The notes: generated from the sequence alone by a model not told the origin. Counted from the stretch's first letter, positions 51,709 to 61,420 are shown. The stretch: DNA of 64,000 nt from Flavimaribacter sp024343425 (GCA_965227645.1 OZ245773.1:1798001-1862000); one strand, 5' to 3'. Numbers and translations are program-made.

Positions 51709-52884
51709 ATGGCGGAAGTTGATATGACTGCAGAGACCTTGGCGGCGGCGTGCAGGGGCCGTGCGTTCTCGTTTACAGACGCGGATGCGATTGTTACCAA
51801 TAATCCGGATCACATCGGCTATCTTTGCGGCTACCGATCCATTCTCCATGACATGGCGCCTTACCGGCAGTTGCTGGTCGCAACACGAAGCCGGTGCGTG
51901 CTGGTGACCGGCGCCAGTGACGCAGGCGCGGCGCGCGAGGCCGTTGGAGCGTCCTGTCGAATATGGCGATACGGGACATTCTTCGTCTATGGCGACGAGG
52001 AGGAAAACAGCATCGCGACGCACCCTGCCAACGCGGATTATGAGGACGCTGTCCTGGCGGCCCTTCAATCCGAGCTGCCAGGCAAAGGGGCGATACTGCT
52101 TGATCTCGACCGCGCGGACACGAAGGCCATTGTCACCCGTGCGTTGCCAAATTGGCGATTCTCGCCGGCGGCGAGCGTTCTCGCCAGATCGCGCGCGGTG
52201 AAATTGTCCGGCGAGGTGGATCGTCTTCGTCATGCCTCGCGGGCGACGGACGCCGCCATCGCGTCGGCAGGCAAGATGATTCGTCCAGGGGTAACGGAAC
52301 TGGAATTAGCCGCCGAGATTTCGCGCTTGATGGTCTCGGAAGGCGGCGTTCCGCGGTTCGTTGTGGTTACGTCCGGGGAGCGGAGTTCGCTCGTGGATGC
52401 TTTTGCGACCGAGCGCCGGATAGAGCAGGGCGATATCGTGCGCATTGATGTAGGCGGGCGATTTTCCGGGTATCATTCAGACATGGCGCGCAGCTTCTGC
52501 TGCGGTGAGCCGGAGCCTTTGGCTGAGCAGCGATACGATGCGTTGCTGGACGGTGAGCAAACGGAACTCAACCTGATCAGGCCCGGCGCTTTGGCGCATG
52601 ACATATTCGAAGCGGCTGTCGCCGCCGTACGAAAAGGCGGGATACCAGACTATCGGCGCAACCACTGCGGCCACGGGATAGGCATTGCTTCTCACGAATT
52701 TCCCTATATCGCACACGGCAATGAGACGGAACTGGAGGCGGGAATGGTGCTTTGTCTGGAGACGCCTTACTACGAAAGGGGGTGGGGCGGCATGATGGTA
52801 GAGGACACCGTCATCGTGACGCATGACGGGTATGAGCGCATTACGCCCTCGTTGCGCGCTTTGCGGCAAGTCGCGGCGGTTTGA
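51709..52884 (+). CDS. M24 family (Xaa-Pro peptidase/creatinase-like) hydrolase
   Basis: 391 aa from ATG 51709 (ATG 51724, with GGAAG before it, is an alternative). An N-terminal creatinase-type domain (about 1-150) precedes the pita-bread domain. The five metal ligands are visible: Asp in RIDVGG, Asp in YHSDMARSF, His in CGHGIGI, Glu in LETPYY and Glu in MVEDTV. It could be a dipeptidase or a C-N hydrolase acting on a small substrate, as the catabolic setting suggests. Followed 28 bases later by an IclR regulator gene. Confidence 0.87.
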   Translation: MAEVDMTAETLAAACRGRAFSFTDADAIVTNNPDHIGYLCGYRSILHDMAPYRQLLVATRSRCVLVTGASDAGAAREAVGASCRIWRYGTFFVYGDEEENSIATHPANADYEDAVLAALQSELPGKGAILLDLDRADTKAIVTRALPNWRFSPAASVLARSRAVKLSGEVDRLRHASRATDAAIASAGKMIRPGVTELELAAEISRLMVSEGGVPRFVVVTSGERSSLVDAFATERRIEQGDIVRIDVGGRFSGYHSDMARSFCCGEPEPLAEQRYDALLDGEQTELNLIRPGALAHDIFEAAVAAVRKGGIPDYRRNHCGHGIGIASHEFPYIAHGNETELEAGMVLCLETPYYERGWGGMMVEDTVIVTHDGYERITPSLRALRQVAAV

Positions 52885-52912
52885 AGGTTGCGCGGATGCA
52901 GAAAGATCGCAC

Positions 52913-53665
52913 ATGACAAAGAACCAGTCTCTGGAACGTGGGCTTGAGCTTCTGGAACTGGTCCAGAAATCGGACAAGCCGCTTGGCACGCGCGATATGG
53001 CCCGCAAGTTGGGTGTCAGCCCAGCCGCTGTACAGCGTCTCGTCAATACGCTCAATGAAAGAAACTATCTTGCCCGTGATCCGGAAACGCGTCGATATCG
53101 CGTCGGCTACCAGGCTATCTTGTTCGGCAATGCGATTGCGCGCAGTGACGCGCTGCTGGTCGAAGGGCGCAGGGAACTTGAGGAGGTGACGCGAAAACTC
53201 CGCGTGGATTCATACATGGCCACGCTACAGGGAAATAATGCGTTCTACCTTTTGTGCGTTACGGGAGAGGCGCTTGTCTCGGTGCGATGCGAGCCTGGCG
53301 ACACGATACCGCTCCATTCCACAGCGATCGGAAAGTGCATTCTGGCCAGCCTGACTGATTCTGAGATACTCGAGATACTCGGTCCGGGACCCTATCCGGC
53401 GATCACCGGCAGCACTTTAACGACGCCGGAGGCATTTCTTGCCGAAGTCGAAGCGACGCGCGAACGCGGCTACGCCATTGTCGAAAACGAAAACATCGAA
53501 GGCATCACATCGGTCGGCGCATTGCTGGATCTGCCGAATGCGCCGTCGAAAACTGCGATCAGCATTTCCTTCTCGCCATATTTCTCGAAAGACATCGACA
53601 CGGAGGAGGCGGCTGCAGTGATCCAGGCCGCCGCAAGAAGAATAAGTCGCAGCGTCGCCATTTAG
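52913..53665 (+). CDS. IclR family transcriptional regulator
   Basis: 250 aa from ATG 52913. The N-terminal winged helix (about 5-65; LERGLELLELVQKSDKPLGTRDMARKLGVSPAAVQRLVNTL) and the C-terminal effector domain (IPLHSTAIGKCILASL, ATRERGYAIVENENIEGITSVGALL) are complete. IclR proteins govern catabolic operons; the TGTTCCGA sites at 51.7 and 61.6 kb are its likely targets. Confidence 0.92.
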   Translation: MTKNQSLERGLELLELVQKSDKPLGTRDMARKLGVSPAAVQRLVNTLNERNYLARDPETRRYRVGYQAILFGNAIARSDALLVEGRRELEEVTRKLRVDSYMATLQGNNAFYLLCVTGEALVSVRCEPGDTIPLHSTAIGKCILASLTDSEILEILGPGPYPAITGSTLTTPEAFLAEVEATRERGYAIVENENIEGITSVGALLDLPNAPSKTAISISFSPYFSKDIDTEEAAAVIQAAARRISRSVAI

Positions 53666-53748
53666 GGCGGAGCGCGGCAAGGTCCGGTCAATGAGATCTT
53701 CGCGTGATGTGAACATCCTTGTTGGTTTGAAGGTATCCAGGAGTCTGG

Positions 53749-54465
53749 CTACTTCGCCATGATCCCTCCATCGACGGCTATGGTCGAACAGGTCATGAAA
53801 CTCAAGGCGGGTGAAGCCAGCAGGAGGGCCAGGCCTTTGATCTCATCCGGTTCGGCGATGCGGCCGAGCGGAACCATGGATGCGAACTGCGCCTCGACTT
53901 CCGGCTGGCGAATGCGCCCTCCGGCGATATTGGTCCGGAAAGGGCCGGGCGCAATGCCGTTGACCATCACATTGTACTGAGCCAGTTCCATTGCCGCCTG
54001 GCGGACGAGATTGACCACGGCCGCCTTTGTCGCCGCATAAGCGTAACCGCACATGACTTCCGAACGCAGGCCGGCGACCGAAGATACTGCGATGATGCGG
54101 CCGGAGCGCTGTTGCTTCATGTGCTTCGCCGCCGCCTGAATAGTGGCGAATATGCTGCTCAGATTGATATCCACCACCCGATCCCACCGTTCGTCTTCCA
54201 CGGCGTTGATTTGACCTGCGTCGGTAAGATAACCCGGTCCGGCGGTGACGCCGGCGTTCGTGACCACGATGTCGAGGCTGCCACGCGAAGCTGCTACCGC
54301 GTCTATCGTTTCACGCAGGAGTGACCGGTTGGAAACATCTACGACCGCCGTCGTTACCCGTTCGCCAAACGATCCGGAAACTCTTGCGAGGGCGTCGGCG
54401 TCCAGATCCAGCAGATGGAGATGCGCTCCGGCGGCGTGAAGACACTCGGCGATTGCCAGCCCAGT
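53749..54465 (-). pseudogene. Short-chain dehydrogenase/reductase, 5'-truncated
   Basis: The frame encodes most of an SDR: AIAECLHAAGAHLHLLDLD, VVDVSN, LDIVVTNAG, catalytic Ser (VSSVAG) and YAATK, and the C-terminal VDGGIMAK. Coding starts abruptly at ATGLAIAE, so the first ~15 residues with the TGxxxGIG cofactor loop are only half present, and a stop lies just upstream (54472-54474). The ORF could restart at GTG 54267 without the cofactor site. It abuts the FAH fragment head-to-head, so a deletion or inversion removed both 5' ends. Confidence 0.78.
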
Positions 54466-54466
54466 C

Positions 54467-54829
54467 GCCGGCTACATGATCGGTCTCGACATGACGATCC
54501 GCGGCACCGAGGATCGCTCCTTCCGCAAGTCGCTCGATACGTTCACCGTCTTCGGACCGCACATCGTCACCGCTGATGAACTCGGCGATCCGGACAATCG
54601 CGATTTCGAGCTCAAGATCGCGGGTGAGACGCGTCAGAAATCAAACACGTCGATGCTGATCTGGGGCTGTCGCAAGCTGATCGCCTATGCGTCGAAGGCT
54701 TACACGCTCTATCCAGGCGACATTTTCATGACCGGCACGCCGGAAGGCGTTGCGCCTGTCCAGTCCGGCGATGTCATGCATGCATGGAACGATCGGATCG
54801 GCAAAATGTCAGTGCGCGTAGCGGCATAG
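54467..54829 (+). pseudogene. Fumarylacetoacetate hydrolase family gene, 5'-truncated
   Basis: Only the C-terminal half of the FAH fold remains: VAGYMIGLDMTIRGTEDRSFRKS, FGPHIVTADEL, the metal and substrate loop SNTSMLIWGCRKLIAYAS and the signature YPGDIFMTGTPEGVAPV. About 120 N-terminal residues, including the metal-binding ExE, are gone. The break is at 54466/54467, exactly where the truncated SDR ends on the other strand. ATG 54476 is in frame, but a functional product is unlikely. Confidence 0.8.
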
Positions 54830-54836
54830 CTGCCAT

Positions 54837-55304
54837 TCAGGCGCTTTTCTCGGCGATGCATCGTTCGATCGCGCGCACGATGCCGCGATAGCCGGTGCAT
54901 CGGCACACACAACCGGCAAGTTCGGCGCGAATCTCGTCTTCATCGGGCCAATCCAACCGGCTTACGATATCGTGGGCCGTTGCCAGCATTCCGGGCGTGC
55001 AGTATCCACACTGCAAGGCATGCTCCTCACGAAACGCCTCTCGCAGTCGCGCCATAAGGGGATAGTCGTCATACCCCTCGACGGTGGTTATCTCGACGCC
55101 TTCGCAGGAGGCGGCCATGGTGATGCACGACCGGATCGGCATTCCATCCATCAACACCGTGCATGCGCCGCAGGCGCCGTGTTCGCATCCAAGATGCGTG
55201 CCTTTCAGTGAAAGCCGGTCGCGCAGGAAATCAGCCAGATTCACTCGAGGGTCGATTTCCGTGCTGACCTGTCTGCCGTTTACGGTGAGTAACAGTGTGG
55301 TCAC
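54837..55304 (-). CDS. (2Fe-2S) subunit of a molybdenum hydroxylase (CoxS-like)
   Basis: 155 aa from GTG 55304 after GAGGAGG. The plant-type cluster uses C40, C45, C48, C60 (GCEHGACGACTV) and the second cluster C99, C102, C134, C136 (QCGYCTPGM, CRCTGYRGI). Passes electrons from the molybdenum cofactor to FAD. GTG overlaps the medium subunit stop by 4 bases. Last gene of the dctPQM-coxLMS operon. Confidence 0.92.
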   Translation of the reverse strand: MTTLLLTVNGRQVSTEIDPRVNLADFLRDRLSLKGTHLGCEHGACGACTVLMDGMPIRSCITMAASCEGVEITTVEGYDDYPLMARLREAFREEHALQCGYCTPGMLATAHDIVSRLDWPDEDEIRAELAGCVCRCTGYRGIVRAIERCIAEKSA

Positions 55305-56122
55305 GTTCGAACCTCCTCGATCGCGCGTCTCAGGCATACTGTATGAATCTGCATTTCGTAGCGGTCGAGTGGGCCAATTGTTTGGGTCAGCGCATCCCGT
55401 ATTGCGTCGTCGTCGACGGGTCCTTGCCGGAGCGCCGTCTCAAGCACGGCAAGTCGGCGCGGGCCGCCAATGGCGCTGCTGCCAGCGACCACGCGGCAGA
55501 TGCCGTTTTCCGGATCGTGGACGGCAGCCGCGATCGCCTCGCCAAAGGCTCCGGCTTTCTTGCGCATCTTGTTGAAGGACCATCGCAGGTCAGGGGAGGC
55601 CTTGGGAACACATATGCCGGTCAGTATCTCGTCTTCCTGCAAGGCCGTCGTGAATACATCCACCATGAACTCTTCGACAGGGAGCTTTCGATTTCCATTC
55701 GATCCTGAAACTTCCACTTCCGCGCCGAGCGCCATCATTGCAACCGGCCAGTCGGCGGCGGGATCGGCATGGGCGAGGCTGCCGCCGACGGTCCCTCTGT
55801 TGCGAACTGCCCGATAGGCGATATTGCGAGCGACATGGCGCAGCATGCCGCTACAGTGACTATCTGCCTCGCCATCCTCTATGCGTGCATGGCTCACACG
55901 GGCGCCCAGGCGGATGTGATCTCCGGCATCTTCGATTTTAGCGAGTTCCCGAATGGCTCCGATGTCGACGAGCGTTTCGGCAAAGGCGACACGCAGATTC
56001 AACATGGGAACCAGCGATTGGCCGCCAGCCAGGATGCGGGCCGCGCCATCGCCTTCGGCAAGAATGGCGACGGCCGCTTCCACCGTATCCGGCCTGTGGA
56101 ATTCGAGAGCCGGCGCCTTCAC
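55301..56122 (-). CDS. FAD-binding medium subunit of a molybdenum hydroxylase (CoxM-like)
   Basis: 273 aa. FAD motifs ARILAGGQSLVPMLNLR and RNRGTVGGSLAHADPAAD are canonical for CoxM/xanthine dehydrogenase family. The CODH-type FAD domain runs to about 170 and the C-terminal domain to the end. Overlaps the large subunit gene by 4 bases. Confidence 0.92.
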   Translation of the reverse strand: MKAPALEFHRPDTVEAAVAILAEGDGAARILAGGQSLVPMLNLRVAFAETLVDIGAIRELAKIEDAGDHIRLGARVSHARIEDGEADSHCSGMLRHVARNIAYRAVRNRGTVGGSLAHADPAADWPVAMMALGAEVEVSGSNGNRKLPVEEFMVDVFTTALQEDEILTGICVPKASPDLRWSFNKMRKKAGAFGEAIAAAVHDPENGICRVVAGSSAIGGPRRLAVLETALRQGPVDDDAIRDALTQTIGPLDRYEMQIHTVCLRRAIEEVRT

Positions 56123-58467
56123 TTCGCTGTCTCCAAATCGGCTTTGGCGCGATCCTCAGCGTCGAAGATCGCTCCGAGAACACGCTTTGGCGTGGCCGGA
56201 ACGGCGCACAGCTCCGCTCCAAGCGGCCTGAGTGCGTCATTGATGGCGTTGACCACGGCCGCCGGCGGCGCGATGGCGCCGCCTTCCCCCACGCCCTTCA
56301 CGCCAAACCGGGTATAGGGCGATTGTGTTTCACTGTGATCCAACCGGATCATCGGCGTCTCAGCCGCGGTCGGCAGCGAGTAATCTGCAAATGTCGTTGC
56401 CAGCGGTTGGCCCTGATCGTCGAAAGGCGACTCCTCGAACAATCCAGTGCCTATGCCCTGAACGACGCCGCCGAGCACCTGGCCGTCGACGATCATCGGA
56501 TTGACCCGCGTGCCGCAATCATCGACTGCGACGTAGTCGAGCAACTCGACGGTTCCCAGTTCCGGATCGACAGAAACCGTTGCGGCGTGAGCGGCGTAGG
56601 CGAATGGACCCTTGTCGCCATCGGGCCTGTACCCGCCCGTCACCTCAAGACCGTCGCGCAACACGTCTTCGGGAAGTTCGTAGGGTCTGAAGTGCCAGGT
56701 TTCGGCCGCTTCCGCGATCGTCATCGTGGCGGAAGGTCCTTTCAGCAGCCCGTCTTCGAGGCGCACGTTGGACGGCTCGCATTGCATCATATGGGCTGCG
56801 ATCTCCAGAAGTTTCACCGCGATCTTGTCGCAGGCGGCGGCGACTGCGCCGCCCGTCATGACGATGGCGCGGGAGGCGTAGGTGCCGGTCGAAAACGGCG
56901 ACAGGCCGGTGTCTCCGTGACGCAGGACGACGCGATCCGGTTCTATGCCAAGAACCTGGCTTGCAATCTGTGCCATCGTCGTTTCCATGCCCTGGCCATG
57001 CGATTGCACGCCGACGCGCAATTCCAGGCTGCCGTCCGGTTGCATGAGCGCCGCTGCCTGTTCGAACCCCGGCATCATCGGAATGCCGATATGCGAGATC
57101 GTCGATGTCGAGACGGCGGTATGTTCGGTGTAGATGGCGTATCCTGTGCCCAGCAGGCGTCCGGGCGCGGGTGTCTTTGGCGCTTCCGCTACCATCTCCA
57201 TGGCGCGGCGCAGACAGGCCGGATAGTCGCCGCTGTCGTATTCCTTGCCGGTGATCGCCTTGTAAGGCATCGCCTCGGGCTTGACGAGATTGTCGAGCCT
57301 GACTTCTGCCGGGTCGCGTCCGACAGCCCGGGCGACCGCGTCCATGGTGCATTCAATGGCGAAACAGGCGCCCGGTCTCGCCACCGCGCGGTAGGGGGAG
57401 AGGGGTGGTTTGTTGGTCACGACCGTTTGCGTTTTGACCCTGTACCCACCAATGTCGTAAGGCCCCGTAAGAATTCCGCTTGCCTGTATCGCGTCGAAAC
57501 CGTTGGTGTGGGGCCAGACGGAATAGGCCCCGCCATCCGTGGTCAGTTGTGCGTCAATAGCAAGAACGCGCCCGCGATCGTCCGCATAGGCGGTCATTTC
57601 ATAGCGGTGCTCGCGGGCGTTGGCTCCGGCGGTCAGATGCTCGAAACGGTCTTCAAGCCAACGCAGCGGCCGGCCGGTTTTCAGCGCCAGCGCTGCGACG
57701 ATGACCTCCTCCGGATGGAGAATCGCCTTGTAACCGAACCCGCCGCCCACGTCAGGCGCGATAACGCGGATCTGCCTTTGCTGCAGCCCAAGGGCCTCGC
57801 ACAGGGCGGTTCGTATCTGGTGCGGAGACTGCGTCGAGGAATAGACCACCAGTTGGTCGTCGCGCTCGCTCCAGTAGGCCAGCACTCCTTTTCCTTCCAG
57901 CGGAACCATGGCCTGCCGGGCCATGTCGAGCACCCGGGTCACCTTGACCGGCGCATTGGCGATGATCTCGTCAATTCCGGAGTCAAAGCCGGTTTCCATC
58001 GATACATTGCTGTCCCAATCGTCAAAGAGACGCGGAGCATTTTCCGACAGCGCATCATCCATGGATGCAACGACCGGCAGCATTTCGAAGTCCGGCGCCA
58101 GCGTCTCCACCAGATCTTCCGCCTCCGCTCGGGTGGGTGCAATGCAGGCAGCGACGATTTCGCCGACATAGCGTGTGCGGTTCGAGGCCATAGGCGGAGC
58201 CGCCACAATGCGATGCCCCGGCACTTTGGACGCCGGAGAGACGAGCTTCACATCCGAAAGATCAGCGGCCGTGAAGACGCGACCGTCGGCGTCCTCCGGT
58301 GTGTCGATCGACGCTATGCGGGCGTGCGCCAGAGGCGAACGGAGGAACGTCACATCAAGCATTCCCGGAATTTCAATATCGCCGATGAAGCGACCACGTC
58401 CCTCCAGGAACCGCGCGTCTTCCCGGCGCAATAGTGAAGCGCCTACGCCTGTCTCTTTTATCGTCAT
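56119..58467 (-). CDS. Molybdopterin large subunit of a molybdenum hydroxylase (CoxL-like)
   Basis: 782 aa, full length. GGGFGYK (241-247) binds the cofactor and the catalytic Glu is in GVGEGGAIAPP (near 733). The loop over the active site reads SPYRAVARPGAC (357-368). True CO dehydrogenase (form I) has AYRCSFR and form II usually AYRGAGR, so this is neither. It probably hydroxylates or oxidises an organic substrate brought in by the TRAP transporter, such as a heterocycle or aldehyde (inference). 27 bases separate it from dctM. Confidence 0.92.
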   Translation of the reverse strand: MTIKETGVGASLLRREDARFLEGRGRFIGDIEIPGMLDVTFLRSPLAHARIASIDTPEDADGRVFTAADLSDVKLVSPASKVPGHRIVAAPPMASNRTRYVGEIVAACIAPTRAEAEDLVETLAPDFEMLPVVASMDDALSENAPRLFDDWDSNVSMETGFDSGIDEIIANAPVKVTRVLDMARQAMVPLEGKGVLAYWSERDDQLVVYSSTQSPHQIRTALCEALGLQQRQIRVIAPDVGGGFGYKAILHPEEVIVAALALKTGRPLRWLEDRFEHLTAGANAREHRYEMTAYADDRGRVLAIDAQLTTDGGAYSVWPHTNGFDAIQASGILTGPYDIGGYRVKTQTVVTNKPPLSPYRAVARPGACFAIECTMDAVARAVGRDPAEVRLDNLVKPEAMPYKAITGKEYDSGDYPACLRRAMEMVAEAPKTPAPGRLLGTGYAIYTEHTAVSTSTISHIGIPMMPGFEQAAALMQPDGSLELRVGVQSHGQGMETTMAQIASQVLGIEPDRVVLRHGDTGLSPFSTGTYASRAIVMTGGAVAAACDKIAVKLLEIAAHMMQCEPSNVRLEDGLLKGPSATMTIAEAAETWHFRPYELPEDVLRDGLEVTGGYRPDGDKGPFAYAAHAATVSVDPELGTVELLDYVAVDDCGTRVNPMIVDGQVLGGVVQGIGTGLFEESPFDDQGQPLATTFADYSLPTAAETPMIRLDHSETQSPYTRFGVKGVGEGGAIAPPAAVVNAINDALRPLGAELCAVPATPKRVLGAIFDAEDRAKADLETAK

Positions 58468-58494
58468 GCGGCCTCCAGCTTCATACCGTCCTCA

Positions 58495-59814
58495 TCAGAA
58501 GCCTACGAAAGAGGTCAGCCAGGTCGCTGTTCCCGGTAAAAGGAACACCACCAGAAGCACCAGGAGCTGACACAGCACAAACGGCATGACGCCAAAGGCC
58601 ATCTGCCGATAGCTCATGTCCGGTGGCGCGATGGATCTGAGATAAAACAGCGAGGGGGCCATCGGCGGCGTGAGATAGCTGGTCTGGATCGCGACGATTG
58701 CAAGCACGCCGAACCATATCGGATCAATGCCTGCGGCCCTGAGCAACGGATCGTAGATCGGCACGCATATCAGTACGATCGATATCCAGTCGAGCACGAA
58801 GCCGAGCAACATGATGATGAGAAGGATAACGAGAATCGTCTGGTTCGGCGTCAGGTTCATGGCGTCCAGAAAGCCCTGGATAAGCTGTCGGCCGCCATTC
58901 GCCTGGAAGATCGAGGTGAACATCGTGCCGCCGACCACGATCAGCATCACCATTGCGGTGATCACCAGTGTGGCGCGCGTGGCCATCCAGAGAACAGAAG
59001 CTTTCAGTTCGCCATAGAAGAGGGTCAGCAATATCGTCCCAAGCGCGCCGACGCCGGCGGCCTCGGTCGGCGCGGCTATCCCCGCCATGATGGAGCCAAC
59101 GACGGCGAACACCAGTGCAAGGGCAGGAAGGAGCGACGTGGCCGTGATGCGAAGTTTTTCGTTGAGCGGTATGGCCAGTTCATCGGCGGCGAGCGGCGGA
59201 CCATCCTGTGGCCGCACGGCGCAACGCAGCAGCGCATATCCAAGGAAGAAGGCGACCATGAGCAGGGAAGGCAGCAGTATGGCGGCGAACATGTCGCCGA
59301 TGGAGACCTGTGCCTGCGTCGCATAGACCACGACGACGATCGAGGGCGGGATCATTGTCCCGAGCGATCCTCCCGCGCAGATCGTGCCTGCGATCAGATC
59401 GTTGGAGTATCGATATTTCTGCATGGCGGGGATCGCCATCATGCCGACCATCACCTCGACGGCGCCGACGATACCGGTTCCGGCGGCGAAGATCGCGCAC
59501 ATGGAGATGGCCGCCAGCGCCAGTCCGCCGGGAAGCCGGCCGAGCCAGAGGCGCATCGCATCAAACAGACGCACGGCGATGCCCGAGCGTTCAAGCATTG
59601 CGCCCATGAAAACGAACAGCGGGATCGCCGCGTAGGTCGGATTGGAGGCGACGGAATCGAGAAATCGAAAGAGCTGATTTGGCGCGATATCGCCAAAGGA
59701 AAGCAGCGCGAAACCGAATGCCGTGGCGATAAGGCTGAAGCTTACCGGCAACCCAAGAAGAATCAGCGCGAACAGCGCCGGAAACATCAGCCCGGCCAGG
59801 AGCGGATCATGCAT
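58495..59814 (-). CDS. dctM: TRAP transporter large permease (DctM), second system
   Basis: 439 aa, about 12 helices. TGIVGAVEVMVGMMAIPAM, LGTMIPPSIVVVVYA and ILLIIMLLGFVLDWISIVLICVPIYDP are typical DctM helices. Overlaps dctQ by 8 bases, as in the first TRAP system. The sequence is clearly different from the 15-kb system, so the two are not a recent duplication. Confidence 0.92.
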   Translation of the reverse strand: MHDPLLAGLMFPALFALILLGLPVSFSLIATAFGFALLSFGDIAPNQLFRFLDSVASNPTYAAIPLFVFMGAMLERSGIAVRLFDAMRLWLGRLPGGLALAAISMCAIFAAGTGIVGAVEVMVGMMAIPAMQKYRYSNDLIAGTICAGGSLGTMIPPSIVVVVYATQAQVSIGDMFAAILLPSLLMVAFFLGYALLRCAVRPQDGPPLAADELAIPLNEKLRITATSLLPALALVFAVVGSIMAGIAAPTEAAGVGALGTILLTLFYGELKASVLWMATRATLVITAMVMLIVVGGTMFTSIFQANGGRQLIQGFLDAMNLTPNQTILVILLIIMLLGFVLDWISIVLICVPIYDPLLRAAGIDPIWFGVLAIVAIQTSYLTPPMAPSLFYLRSIAPPDMSYRQMAFGVMPFVLCQLLVLLVVFLLPGTATWLTSFVGF

Positions 59815-60298
59815 GCCGTTGGGCCGCCTTTGTAAAGTCGCGAATTGCAGTCAAGAGGATTTGCAATGACAAGGCCGCCAATCCGATCGAAATGACGCTG
59901 TAGAACGGCCAGAGCTTTGGCGCGAATGCGCTTACCGGGTCGACCGAGCCGCGTTCATAGGCGCTTATCGCCTTGTTCACGGCCACCCAGCTGATCGCCG
60001 TGAACGCTGGCAGCGCAACGCACGCCATGAGCAATCCGGAGATAAGGCAGCGAAGCCTTTCGGGCAGCATCTGAGCCAGAAAATCGATGCTGACGTGGCC
60101 CTTTTCCTTGAGCGCGAAGGCGGCGGACAGAACGAACAAGGCGCCGCCAAGCATGTAGGTCATGTCGCTTGCCCAAAGGGTGGGCGCATTGAAGACATAG
60201 CGGCAGACGACTTCGTAGATCATTACGCCGATCAGCAGAATGACCATGACGCCGGCGACCACGGCAAGCGCGGAAGACAACCGATCAATGACCGTCAT
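59807..60298 (-). CDS. dctQ: TRAP transporter small permease (DctQ), second system
   Basis: 163 aa with four helices. VVCRYVFNAPTLWASDMTYMLGGALFVLSAAFALKEKGHVSIDFL is the DctQ core. Follows the binding-protein gene after a 54-base gap with a strong hairpin. Confidence 0.9.
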   Translation of the reverse strand: MTVIDRLSSALAVVAGVMVILLIGVMIYEVVCRYVFNAPTLWASDMTYMLGGALFVLSAAFALKEKGHVSIDFLAQMLPERLRCLISGLLMACVALPAFTAISWVAVNKAISAYERGSVDPVSAFAPKLWPFYSVISIGLAALSLQILLTAIRDFTKAAQRHA

Positions 60299-60320
60299 TG
60301 GCGGACCCCATAATGCACAA

Positions 60321-60343
60321 GGCCGGCGCAGGGCGCGCCGGCC
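60321..60343. other. Intergenic stem-loop between dctP and dctQ, second system
   Basis: A perfect 9-bp stem (GGCCGGCGC with GCGCCGGCC, loop AGGGC) just after the dctP stop, matching in position the hairpin of the first TRAP operon at 16879-16903. Confidence 0.6.
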
Positions 60344-60352
60344 TCCAGGCGC

Positions 60353-61420
60353 TTATTTTCCGTCGATATGCTTGTAGGATGTGCCGTCGGCATAGAGATC
60401 CTGGAATGCAAAGTAGCTTTCGCCGATTTTCTCCATCCAGTCATTGCCATCGGCAGCCTGCTCCTCCGCCTTCGCCATCGCCCAGGTGCGTCCTGCTGCT
60501 GTGATGGCGTCGGTCACTTCCTTGGGAAGCACTTCCATTGTGTTGTCGCCGGCCTTGAGTTCTTCCATAGCGACGATATCCTGCATTCCCGACTGTAGAT
60601 AGCTTTCAAACACAGCGAGTTTCGCAGCGGTCGTTACAACATCCTTCAGGTCATCGGGCAGGGCGTCCCAGGTTTCCTGCTTCACAATGAACTCGTTGAT
60701 GCCGGCGGGAAAATGCAATCCCGGACCGATGATGAACTTGGCGGCCTTCTGCAGCCCTGCGATCTGATTGTCGGCGGGACCCGACCACTCGGCCACATCG
60801 ACGCCGCCGCGATCGAGCATCTGGTACACTTCCGAGCCGGTGACAAAAACCGGCGCCGCCCCGAATTCATCGGCCAGGATCGAAGCCCAGCCGCCTGCTG
60901 CGCGGAATTTCAGGCCCTTGAGATCCTCGACGGATTTGATTTCCTTGTGCGAGTGCCAGAGTTCCGTGCCGACGACGCCGCCAACCAGTGAGTGAAGTCC
61001 AAGAGTGTCGCGCTTGAACTCCGTGAGGAGATCCTGACCGCCGCCTTCATAAAGCCAGTAGAGCATCGTTTCCGGGCCCATGCCGCCCGGGTGGCCGGCG
61101 TAGAATGTGTTGGCCGGATCTTCGTTCACAGCATAAAGCGGAGTAATCATCGCGGCATCGGCGGTTCCGTCCAGCACCGCTTCGTAATTCTGGGTGGCTG
61201 GAGCCAAAACGCCGACAGGGTAGGGCTCAATGACAAGTCGTCCCTCCGACAACTGGTTTACCCGGTTCGTGAATGGCTCGACGATATTCTTCCACAATCC
61301 CCACGTTTCGCCAGCATAACTGGACATGCGCCATACTATCGGGTCATCCTGCGCCAGAGCCTGGGAGGCAGGCAAAAGGGTCGAGGCGACGATTAAGGCT
61401 GCCTTGAGGGTATGTTTCAT
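60353..61420 (-). CDS. dctP: TRAP transporter substrate-binding protein (DctP), second system
   Basis: 355 aa from ATG 61420 after AGGAGAG; upstream in-frame codons are not homologous. A signal peptide (about 1-24, QALA-QDD) precedes a TAXI/DctP-like fold: IVWRMSSYAGETWGLWKNIVEPF, VEDLKGLKFRAAGGWASIL (carboxylate-binding Arg) and GGVDVAEWSGPADNQI. EWSGP at this site is seen in binders of 2-oxo acids and mannonate-like ligands. Expression is probably controlled by the IclR-type sites at 61577-61608. Confidence 0.92.
   Translation of the reverse strand: MKHTLKAALIVASTLLPASQALAQDDPIVWRMSSYAGETWGLWKNIVEPFTNRVNQLSEGRLVIEPYPVGVLAPATQNYEAVLDGTADAAMITPLYAVNEDPANTFYAGHPGGMGPETMLYWLYEGGGQDLLTEFKRDTLGLHSLVGGVVGTELWHSHKEIKSVEDLKGLKFRAAGGWASILADEFGAAPVFVTGSEVYQMLDRGGVDVAEWSGPADNQIAGLQKAAKFIIGPGLHFPAGINEFIVKQETWDALPDDLKDVVTTAAKLAVFESYLQSGMQDIVAMEELKAGDNTMEVLPKEVTDAITAAGRTWAMAKAEEQAADGNDWMEKIGESYFAFQDLYADGTSYKHIDGK

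Noticed and set aside
56323..58434. 703-codon plus-strand open frame
   Set aside because: Exactly antisense to coxL, with Arg/His-rich composition typical of a GC-driven shadow frame.
56119..58467. Aerobic CO dehydrogenase (CoxL form I)
   Set aside because: The active-site loop lacks the AYRCSFR sequence with the Cys that binds copper.
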